Assembly (NCBI GenBank): GCA_004794655.1
Contig: SMMW01000038.1
Location: forward strand, 1-64,000
Direction of reading: 5' to 3'
From: Marisa cornuarietis
Lineage: Eukaryota > Mollusca > Gastropoda > Architaenioglossa > Ampullariidae
DNA: 64,000 bases
Shown: one piece after another, positions 10,436 to 20,900 of the stretch
Layout: every line of letters starts with the position of its first letter
How positions within the stretch are numbered: position 1 is the first letter of the stretch
Notes under the pieces: generated by a model
What the model was told of the DNA's origin: nothing
The model's input: the letters and a program-made list of their open reading frames with translations, nothing else
The model's database searches: none
Program-made: the position numbers and the translations under genes

Positions 10436-13400
10436 ATGGCGTCATCATCCGATCAGCCAACGAAATTAGAATGTGCAGTGTGCATGACTGACTTTACAAA
10501 ACCAAAGATTTTACAATGTGGACATCTTCTCTGCCGTGAATGTGTCATTTCCTGGATGGATTCAAATTCTAACGCCGGATGTCCACTGTGCAGATCCCCT
10601 ATAGTCGAGACACTCAGTAATACAGGTCAAAGTTCAGCTGACATCGCCGACGCCCTGCCAACAGATTTCGTGATGGAAGTACTGGTGGAGAGCGCTCGTG
10701 TGCTGGCTAAGGATCCTGTTTGTTGCGTATGTGATGATGTGAAGGCTGACTTCATATGTTTGCAGTGTCAGGACATGCTGTGCTTATCATGTACCAAGGT
10801 TCATAAAAAGTTGTCGGCGACCCGCAGTCACGATGTGGAGAGTCTCAGCACTGTGACACCTGAACGTCTGGCTGCCAGCCGCCCTGCACTGTGTGCTGAC
10901 CACGGCGACAAACAGGCGGAATTCTTTTGTGGAGACCACGGCCTGGCTGTCTGCTTAGCGTGCAGCTTCGTAAAACACAAAAACTGTTCCTTAGTGAGGG
11001 AAATCGACGATGAAATGAAGTCAGCTGAAAATTCAACGACTGATTTGATGGACAGACTCTCTCGGGCGGAGCAGTTTGTGGAGAAGGCGATGGCTCAGGT
11101 AGACACTCGTCTGGAGGATGTGGATATCAGTGAAGCGGACGACATATCGCAGGCAGATGCTGTATGTGACCGTCTTCGGTATCTAGTGGAAGATTTTCGC
11201 AACAAATTAAAGGAAATTAGCCGGTTCTCACATTCGCAAGTCAGGAAGTCACTCAAAGAGTTTAAGACCACAGTCACAAAGCGACTAGGGACATTGACAT
11301 CACACAAAAGTATTGTGGCTCGAGCCAGATCAGTGGCACCACGTCCCACGCTAATACCCGCGACCAAAACTCTAACAGACAGGGTCAACAGCCTTGACCT
11401 CAACGCTGACCTGGAAGCCGATGTCTGGGCGAATCCTTCCCTAGATACAACATGTTATAAAGACATAGTCAGACGCATAGAGAAAGATCTACAAATGCTG
11501 GGAAGGATAAAAACTGAGCTTCAGGTAAAGTGCTGATGTCTTTATTCTTCTATTATTTCGCGTCTTAATTACAATACAATACATCTTTATTGTCTATGTT
11601 TGGTCACAACAGAGATAGAAAATTTCCTTTGTTGCTGGGAGCTCCCACAATTAACTGGAGAAAAGGATAAATAATCAACTGAAAAGATTACGATCACCCC
11701 TCATACACTCATGCATTTACACTCTTGTCGACAAATTTAAGAAACATTCTTATTGTCTGAGAGCCTCTCCTAAATAACGGAGATCTTTTTCCTCACGTGC
11801 AGAGTCAACACCTCACCTTTCATGTAAGTTCAGGCATCGTAAGTACACTGATCTGTGACAAAAAAACAACAAAAGAAGACAAAAGTGCTGGGTTATTTTT
11901 TGTCAGACCTGGAGTAGTGGCATCTTGTCAACCGATAGAGCCAAACGTTTTATATCAGGTAATAATATAACTTTTAATAAAACAATAACAACGAAATTCA
12001 TAACGACGAGAATCTAAAATAAAAAAAGATAATATTATATAGTTCTTACAGTTTTAATAAATAACAAAAGGCTAGTAAAATATTTAAACAGTTAAATAGA
12101 ACCCATAAGTAAATATCAATATTATAAAAATGTAATATGTTGTTGTTTCTAAGTCAGTGAGTGGTCAATGATGCACTAGTCACAGTTTAAAATGAGAATT
12201 ATTTCAGTCCGAAGCACCAGTACTCTAGAAAGGAGTAAGTGTAGCTGTTTAATAGTTTTAAGGGTCAGTCAACATCTTTATTGATGTAGAGAATTATTGC
12301 CAGTTTTTCTCTGTGTGTGCAGGTCAGACTAGACGAAACTATGTCGAAAGGTTTCGTGTACTATGGAGTAACAGAAACCCAACCCTCCAAACTTGACTCA
12401 CTTCGAAAAGTATATTAAACCTTTTATTTTACTAAAGTAAAGCAACCTTGTATTTGATTCCTGAACTCAATCCGTTTTTTACCTTCCTGTCTACCTCATT
12501 CATTTAATGAAAGAATAACAAACAGCATTTGGTCAAAGGCCAAATCCATTTTCATGTAAAATAATGTTAAAGAAATCCATAATCATAGAGAGTAAGAATA
12601 ACATGGAAATTAGGTTTCAAAGTTATAAAGTCCCACTGATACCACTTTATGATGTACTAGCACACCATTTTTTTCTTCTAATAGTAACGCATTTAGCAAC
12701 CATTGCGTCTATTAATTCTCTTAATTGCTTCTGTAAATATTTTACTAATTATGTTCAATGCAAAGCGCAAAACAATCTTTCAGAATCGAGCGTTTTGAAA
12801 AAATCTTCTTTCTACATTTTCACTGACGTTGTCATTGACTCATCATGAATATCATAGCAAAAGTGCGAGACTCAAACCTGTGGTTTTTATTTTACCAAGA
12901 AATGCAGATACATTTTGAAAAAACAGAAGCTATCTGGCTAGGTAATAAGAAAAATTTACCCATAAAATACTTTCCACACTTGAAGTTTAAATGGAATCCA
13001 TCAGAATTTAAATTATTAGGTATATGGCTAAGCACTAAGTTAGAAACATGTTGTAACTATTTTCTTGTTTGTACAGAACTACGGTCTTTCAAGATGGAGA
13101 CACTTGACAATGGAAAAAGGCCTGACTGGACTAATGAAAGATTTATCTAATAGCCTCCATTTTTACCTGGATGATCAAGAAATAGACACCGACACAGGTG
13201 ATGTTCCTCGACACTGCTATGCCGTCTTCATACTCTTCCCCGGCGTCTTGAAGGTAAACAGGTTTCTAATATAATTTTTATTTTATTGCAAACTTCAAAC
13301 TATTTTATACTGAGAATTTATTTTCTCTATAGGTCAGTAATGCGGCTCACCTTTTGAAAAAAATCACAAAACATGAATGAAACAGTAACCTTAATTGTCC

Positions 13401-13642
13401 GTAGCGTTTATTAATTTCCTGTTCAATGCAGTTAACATAAGCTATTATTTATCAGGAACTAACATGGAAGATTACTGTTAAATTTTAGAGAAAGTATTCA
13501 TGTAGGAGTTACATCTTAATTTTACATACCACAAAGTATTGGATGTCATGCCATTTATACTAATTATTTGAGATCGAGCACAGAAGGTATTTTTATTTTT
13601 ATTGTGCAGGTGACGCTGCTTCCTGTAGTAAAGATGGCCTAA
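10436..13642 (+). CDS. TRIM-like RING/B-box protein with divergent NHR (gene A)
   Basis: Predicted E3 ubiquitin ligase. Exon 1 is 10436-11524 (363 codons, donor CAG|GTAAAG). It encodes a RING finger (C13, C16, C28, H30, C33, C36, C49, C52), a first B-box at about 96-132, a second at about 153-184, then a coiled coil to about 290. The start at 10436 was chosen because it aligns with the paralogues and has an A at -3 and G at +4; an ATG seven codons earlier is in frame. Downstream, in-phase pieces match the NHR exons of B and D: 12323-12409 (29 codons if the donor is GTATAT; otherwise it hits TAA), 13077-13253 (59 codons, containing NSLHFYLDDQE and HCYAVF) and the last exon 13610-13642 (VTLLPVVKMA, stop). 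The first NHR exon is not convincing; a 52-bp candidate at 11907-11958 breaks phase. The NHR may therefore be partly lost in this copy. Confidence 0.75.
12845..13055 (+). mobile_element. LINE reverse-transcriptase fragment in gene A intron
   Basis: The frame contains FEKTEAIWLGNKK and, 16 residues later, WNPSEFKLLGIWLSTKLE. These are the conserved post-palm motifs of non-LTR reverse transcriptases (K-T-x-x-x-x-G, then F-K-x-L-G). There is no catalytic box and nothing complete on either side. The fragment ends just before the acceptor of the 13077 exon. Confidence 0.6.
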
Positions 13643-13659
13643 ACGAAGCCTACAGTGGA

Positions 13660-13665
13660 AATAAA
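13660..13665 (+). terminator. Poly(A) signal of gene A
   Basis: AATAAA lies 17 bases after the predicted stop codon, which supports 13610-13642 as the last exon. Confidence 0.6.
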
Positions 13666-13739
13666 GGCATGAAAAATGTTTAACCGAGTAGCATAAGAAG
13701 TTTACGCTAATATATTCTAGATTCCTGTTTAATGCTTAG

Positions 13740-15000
13740 TACATTACACTGAACCTGTTAATGATGATGATGATGATGATGATGATCATGATCATGATGA
13801 TGATGTACAGATGTTCACATGATCACATACTTGCATTTCACACACACATATTCATTTTATATCTCTATATATATATATATATGATACCTGTTTAGAAATT
13901 TCATACCTAAAGTTGATTATCAAATTAAAAATTAATGGATAAATATCAGGAAAACAGTACAATTTTCAGTATAGTTTTTTTTACCTCTGAGTATCTCTGC
14001 ATTATGTTGTGAAACAATTAAATACACACTAGTGTACAGGTTATCATTATATATATATATATAATGTGTGTATAACAATGTATTAATTTTTTGGATTTAT
14101 GATTTAGTTAATTTTTTTTAATCTCCGCATCTCTGGGTTTCGTGTTCTTCTCGCAAACTTTTATTTTCTATTCGATTTTACTATAAAAGGTGTGTCTGTG
14201 TAGAGATCTGTATACATATATCTGTCAATAGATTTGTCTGTAGAGATGTCTGATCTGTGGTATTAAAAGAAGAAGAAATTGATGTTGGGAAATGTAGCCG
14301 ATGTACTTCAAGCAATAAAAGATTTCATATAACACACTCTCCCTATCTTTATGGTAAACTAGTAGAAGGCTTTCTCCTCACAGCAGCTGATCTTTGGGAA
14401 TATTTCAGTTCTCGCTGGTGATGACGAATTCACTAAGAAAAGTAGAGAATTAAGACTTCCTCCAATTTTTATGTTTCTTTACACCTGATACAATCACCAC
14501 AGCGACATCTTGCTTTTCCTGTGGCTTGTGATATTAGAGAGTTTGAGATTCAGCGCTCGCACGACGCGTGCGGGAGGGGGAACCTGTAGCGTCACGGGAA
14601 TTTGCGCCCTACATCATCACATCCACAAAAGCCAACCAATCGCTTTCTCACAACGAGTAGGTTTAGAGGCTCGCCGTTCTCGTTGCCGCACACGTCTCCC
14701 TACGCGTCGTGGATCTCAAACTCTCTATTCTCCAGTGCGTACAGAGAGTAAGTCATTCACACTGAACAGTGTCTTCTATTTAAAGTTGTCAACACGAACA
14801 TACAACGTCACACACACAGTCACACAGTCATACACAAACAGTCGCACACACAGAGCCATACACACACATACACACTGTCACACACACATAGACTCACAGT
14901 CACACACACACACACACGCACACACAATCATACAAAAGTTGCCAGGGTGTCATCAAGATGATATGAGACTTGACTAGACCCATGATCACATTTAGTGCAC
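13740..15000. repeat. 3'-flank repeat, copy A
   Basis: This stretch is paralogous to 40580-41780, 43430-44900 and 62080-64000. Shared landmarks are CAGATGTTCACATGATCACA, the segment with GGAAATGTAGCCGATGT, the CT-rich run, and the block GTAAGTCATTCA...TCTTCTATTTAAAGTTGTCA. It includes a (GAT)n tract at about 13759-13804, a TA repeat at 13867-13882 and an imperfect (CA)n tract at 14810-14930. No coding sequence of its own is evident; the open frame through 14510-14977 crosses a MITE and CA repeats. Confidence 0.75.
14536..14726. mobile_element. 191-bp GC-rich MITE with 14-bp TIRs
   Basis: The left end AGAGAGTTTGAGAT (14536-14549) is the perfect reverse complement of the right end ATCTCAAACTCTCT (14713-14726). 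ATT flanks both ends (14533-14535, 14727-14729). The paralogous flank near 44383 reads straight through as GTGATATTCTCC with a single ATT, which is an empty site. A GC-rich interior with a CCAAT-like box sets it apart from the AT-rich surroundings. It has no coding capacity. A 3-bp target duplication would suit a PIF/Harbinger-type or CACTA-type mobiliser, but the TIR does not identify the superfamily. Confidence 0.8.
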
Positions 15001-15032
15001 GTATACAACTACAGCATCGAACCCTACAACTG

Positions 15033-15262
15033 AGGTTGTGTAAAGGTGTAAACAAGAAGTATTGTGTATGCCGTATGATGCTGATGCTCACAGTAGTTGT
15101 TGTGTAAACAAGATCCAGTGTGTATGATGTTTATGTTGACACTAGTTGTTGTGTAAACAGGAATCAGTGTGTAGGCCGTATGTTTGTGATGTTGACACTA
15201 GTTGCTATGTAAACAAGGCCCAATGAGTATGATGTTGATGTTGACATTAGTTGTTGTGTACT
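15033..15262 (+). repeat. Imperfect minisatellite, about four 50-56 bp units
   Basis: Each unit contains a version of AGTTGTTGTGTAAACA followed by CAGTGTGTATGATGTT and TTGACACT. Unit lengths vary by a few bases and divergence is visible. It lies directly beyond the 3' end of the helicase-like gene on the opposite strand. Confidence 0.65.
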
Positions 15263-15303
15263 ACGTCATGAGGTGATGACGTCAGATGACCAGCAGTTTG
15301 TGG

Positions 15304-17938
15304 TTAGCGAGAGACAATCACAAGTTGTGACGTACAGCGGGACATGGAGAGAAGTCGGACAAAAAGATCATCTTCCAGACAAACGACGACTTTTCTCTCC
15401 AGACCAAGAACACGATCTCCACACGCCACCCACACCACATCACTGCAGGCCGTGGCCACGTCCTCGATGTCCTCGATGTCATCACCATTCATCATCCGCA
15501 CTGGAATATCCGCTTCTTGAAGCGCCTTCATCATTTCCGAGTCGTCAATAACCTGATCCCAGTACACCACCAGCACGTCTCTCCACTGCAGGCAGGGTGG
15601 TGTTGTGTCGCCGTTGGTGGAGTTGACGGTCGTGGCTGTTGTCGTGACATTCTCTGTTAACATTCAAAATGAGTTTCTTATGTAAGTCACATGTCGAAGA
15701 CACAGCGTACACACTGACAGACACATGAATATAAACAGTGACATCATCATATGGTAACATGTAACCAACACGTGTGTCCTTGATAGCTACGTAGGAGGGG
15801 GGGGGGGGGCTAGTGCCACGAGAAACACACTAAGATTGAGTTTGCCGCACCACTGTAGATGTTTATTTGAGCTTCACTCGGCGGCTGGCGTGCCATTCGA
15901 CCGAACTACCCTCTACAATAAAGAAATAACTACTAGAGTGAATACATACCCGCGAAAGAAAAAATGTTTCCTTCAATTTACATTTGACAGAACAGAAACA
16001 TGAACCTGAGATACATCAAGATGCCCCATGAACTAAATGTCTACAGTCAACGCAGAATTAGATATGAACAGGAACAGTTCACCATTAAAACACTGGCAAG
16101 TAACCTACACATTTAAAGAGAAATGAGTTAAATAGTCAATTAGTTAACTGTTAAAACACCGATAACTCTACATTGATATATATATATATATAAATTTGCA
16201 ATCGTCAAAATGACTGTTTACCAGATACCAATAGTTATACATATTTAATCAATACAGATGTGGACAAGGCGAGTTATAGTTATACACCTGACATTACACA
16301 TTTTCCATAAAACATCTCACATCTACACATAGATGGTGTTTGTCAGAGACGATATGAAACTACTACATGAAAAGAATCGAGCGATGATACATCAGTTTCT
16401 GTTACTGATAAGCTCAGCCACTTGTTTAACACCTCCATCAGTTCATTGACGGCTCAGCAAACAGACTGTATCACCTGTGAGTGAACTTTCTGACTGACTG
16501 CAACCCAACACATTCTGCATCTCCCGTCACACACGGTGCAACTTCGCCCTGTCTGACTCCTTACCACTTGCATATCGGTGATTAGGCTTAATCTCTCCAC
16601 TGGTCGACGGATTCTGTTGGAGCAGAGGTTGTTGTTCTTGACTGTCGCTCTCTGTTGTCTCATCTCTTTCATCTTTCTGCTCCAACTCCTCTTCCTGGTT
16701 TTCCGCATGTACTGCGGCTGGAAAGATCACAGGTGCCTCTGGCCTCATTCCTAAACCAATTTCGACATCTAGAAACTTTACCAGTTCTTCATCTTCATCA
16801 TTCCCGACATCGAGAGGTGCGGCTGCTTCATCGTCTACACACTATCTGTGGTTGTTATTCCTGGTGGTTTCTTCCTGGGTAAAAGTTGATGCCCAGACTA
16901 AAGCAGCCACTGGGAGCAACAGATTGTGATGCAGTGTCCGTTTTGGTCCGTGTTCGTGTTCTCTTTGAACCACATACACAAGGTATATCGTTCAGTTTAT
17001 CCAGAATGACGAAAACTCCTTCCCAGCGAGCATCTACTTTAGATGTAATGCGTGGTCCCATCTTATTTTTACCAGGACTCGAGACTGGTAGACAAGTGTT
17101 GGTCCCACGTTAGGCTCTGTTAGACAGCAGTCAGAACTACAGGGACGAGAGAGACACGTGTTGACACAACGCTCGTGTCAAGTGTCTTGGTGCTCGTGTC
17201 AAGGGCAGCAACTATCGACGAGGACATGCCAACGGATTCCTGGAGGTCAGAACATCGGAGGGCCCTCCACGTGGAAAGAGACATTCGTGACATTTGTGTT
17301 ATTGGGAATGCATGCTGAGGGTTCGAAGTCCGATCAGATCATTACCAGCAATTTAGTGTAAATGTTTGGGCACACGTAGATGTCGGTGTGAGGTGGTAGA
17401 GGTATCGAGAGTGTGCGTAGCCGGAGGCAGCAGCAGTTACCACCTCTGACCATCTTCTTGTACTCATTTCCCGGAGTTCACGACACTGTTGTACCTGCTG
17501 TCTGACCTCTTTCAGGTCTTGCGGTGGCAGAGGCCTCGTTCTCTCTCATCGACGTACCTGGAGTTATTTCTATGTCATGCTCGACATCTCACATGTTCAG
17601 GTCAAACTCTTTTTTATTAAAAACACCGCTAAAGGTCAACAACTTCTTCGAAAACTTATCGTTCCGTGTTGAATCACCATCTGCACCAAAAGAAAATCTA
17701 CTCGACAGTTCAGGGACAATGTTCCTACCTTCTTCCAGAAGACTGGCATTACAGTAAGTCCTGCCAGTTTCTTGTGTGTCACAGTTTAAATGGTGTAAAA
17801 CACTGGAAAGTGAGTACTCACTCTGGATGGTAAGCAAGTCCGCTAACACACTTTTCCGTTTCACAGTAACGAGTGAATCAGCGGTGTTTAACAGTCACCC
17901 TAATCCACCGAAGAGTGTTTGTTGTCATTTTACCTCTT

Positions 17939-17984
<46 letters not shown>

Positions 17985-20900
17985 GCGTCTGGTAACACCT
18001 CCAGCGTTGGCTCCGGAACCAGCTCAGCGTCCTTGTTGATGTTTACACCCTGACACACAATCCCTCGGACATCAGTGGCCGAGCAGAGTGTTAGTGTTAC
18101 ATCAGGTGTTAACAGGTGTACCGAGAACAACCGTTCACTTAGCACACCAATAGCTTCTCTGTACGCATGGGCGGACATCCCACACAACGACAAGATTGTG
18201 GTGAAGTTCTGCCTGGCGTAGGCTCTCAGACTGTTAGTGCCCGCTATCACTGGCACACTTAATAATCTGTGTCTAAACAGACTAGGAGCAGGTTATCTAC
18301 TTTGCTATTTACACCGACTACCTCCTTAGGCAGTGGCACTGACGCACGTATAACACTAAGATACGGCACTGAGTGGCCGCCTGCTCCTATCACTTGCAGG
18401 TACAATACAGGGTTTCCGCCTGTCGATGGTTCATACGTCTGCGGAAAAAAGACTCCGACACAAGGGACGCCTGTGACTTGTTGTCTATCAAACAGCGGGA
18501 CCTGACCCGTTGATGTGGATGGACGCCTCGCACCTCGGTCCGACCAACGCCTCGATGTTTGTTTGGTCAGCGCCGAACGAGTTCCGGTTTCCTGAGGAGG
18601 AATATCTACCACTGCGCTATTTAGCCGAATTGGCCGTAGATCTCCACTGGTCTTCATCCTCTGCTTCACCAGCGCAGCATTAGTACGGTTACTGCCAGCT
18701 CGATACAAGTGCCCCACCTCCCCGCACTTAAAAGAGTTATTGTTGTTCCTTTTGGCTTTGCGAGCGGGTCTTTCATTTTGCTCGTGGATGCCATCTATGG
18801 AGGGTGGGGGTGGGAAGGGACAGTCCTGGGAACCGTTTGACCGTACTACCTTCTATAAAAATAAAGAAAGAGCTAAGTAGACTACTAGAGTGCAACAGAC
18901 ATATTATGACAGACACACGTGACTAATACACGTGACTAACACACTGTCTTTTTCACAAAACTGTTTCTCACCTGCTTATTATCACACCGTTAACTGTTCA
19001 CCTGTCAACAGACGTTACACTACACAATGCCCTTACCTACACGTAACACCAACACGGAGACTGCGTAGGAAGGTGGCCACCTCACGACCGCACGTGACAC
19101 ATTCAACTGGCTCGTCACCTGAGTGACCCTGACCTCGGTGATACAGTCGTTTGACTGGCGGGCCGTCTGTGTGGTCGGGCACACCACGCTCACTGTACGA
19201 CTGGACAGTACCATCAGCAATAAACTTGTCTTGCTCGACTTCCCTGACGACGGCCGGTGGAGAGCGGAGGGGTCTGGTTAAATATTCCACTGGCCAGCCG
19301 GCGGGTGGGTCTCCATGGTAACAACTTCCCGCCCAAAGATGGAGACGAGGAACTTGTGTCAGCAGCTTGTCACACACAGTCTCAAAGTACCTGTCACAGA
19401 CATGAGTGTTACAGAGGCTGAGATACACGTGTTACACTGTGTACTGTCTCTAATATGTGTGTTCATGTTTGTCTGTATGAAAAAAACGTCAAAATAATGA
19501 CACTTGTTGCTACGCAATCTGTGTAACAGCCGATGTCACAACAAATCTACTTTTACCTGCATCACAACACCTCCATCAGGTGTGTGACAACCATTGAGGA
19601 TTTATCACTTGTTAAACAACTGGTGGTGATTACGAGATACAAGCGAGCGACATCTACCTGTGTGTCTATCATCACATCACACGCTGTACTACTCACCTCA
19701 CTTCATCAGCGATGACGTACAACGACCCTCCGCTCGCCGCCTGTGACAAGTCGTTGACGACCTTCTCCTCGTCTTCGTCATCAAGATCATACTGCAGGAG
19801 GTGAAGGTGCCCGGGTGATACACCTGCTGACTGTTGTGTGTTTACTGTCTGCACCAACAGGTGATACAACATGCTGCACGCTGCACGACTCCCCCGCCAA
19901 GTACTCACAATGTAGACGTGGTGACCACAAAGCAGCCATTTTATACCCATTAGCTGCAGCACCACAGTTTTACCTGTGCCGGGCGGTCCGGTGACAAAGA
20001 GTCTGGGAGGCGCCGTGTTGAGCAGGTGAAGTTGCTCCGGGAAGAGTGTGATAACAGCAGTATAGCACTGTCCCGTACACCACACGGCCTGACCCAGGGT
20101 CTTGACACTCACACGTGGAGGACATGTGCACGGTACAGTCACTATTGTCGCCGGACCACAAAATCTAGTCCAGACAAACAATAATAATATATACTTCACA
20201 TGTTTTACACAAACAATTAATAAGAAGTACAGTAAAGTGTAGATTGTTAATTGTTAACTGCATTGTCTCCATCAGTAAATTTCTCGATTAAAACTAAAGT
20301 GAAATTTTCTGTTCTCTCACTAATTAATGCTAACTGATGAACACTTCTATAGATTATTTCCGCAATGTAGAGCCTGACTTGCTGACAATGGAAACATGAA
20401 AAACAATACAACAGAGTTGTAAGAAAGATGTTTTCATAATTTAACAAGTTTGTAGCCTGCAGTGAGGGACCTAGGGAAGAACACAAGATGTTTATAGCAA
20501 AACCACTGGAATAAACAAGTTATTGTTACAAAATACACTTACAATGTCACTTACTGGCGATACCTCCCATTCTTTTGATTCTGGTCAAAAAGAAAAATGT
20601 GATGATGTGTAGGAAGATGAAAGCCAAACCTTAAAAAGCTGATTTCAATGTCGGCTGACATTTTCCTAATATTGTACCATGAAGTGAAGCAGACGACAGT
20701 TCAGTGACACAAACACTAACTGACCTCATGTCTATGACATCAACATCTTATTAAAGACTTGCTCTCTTCGTTTATTGAGATGTGAGATTGAAACAAAGCA
20801 TAGAGAAAAAATATTGTACATGATGTCACATATGATCAGCAGTAATAGGAGTATCCGTTATAAGCTGGACTGAAGTGACTGGTATCATTGTCATAACACG

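Noticed and set aside
14510..14977. 155-codon + strand open frame
   Set aside because: It starts in the flank repeat, crosses the 191-bp MITE and ends in CA repeats; it is not conserved in the paralogous flank copies.
17318..17335. GGTTCGAAGTCC, resembling a tRNA T-arm
   Set aside because: No acceptor, D or anticodon stem can be placed around it. No tRNA was found in the window.
15884..18905. Reading the duplicated segments as LTRs of the gypsy relic
   Set aside because: The segments are under 90 bp, lack TG...CA ends, and contain a splice acceptor with coding sequence, so they are not LTR-like.
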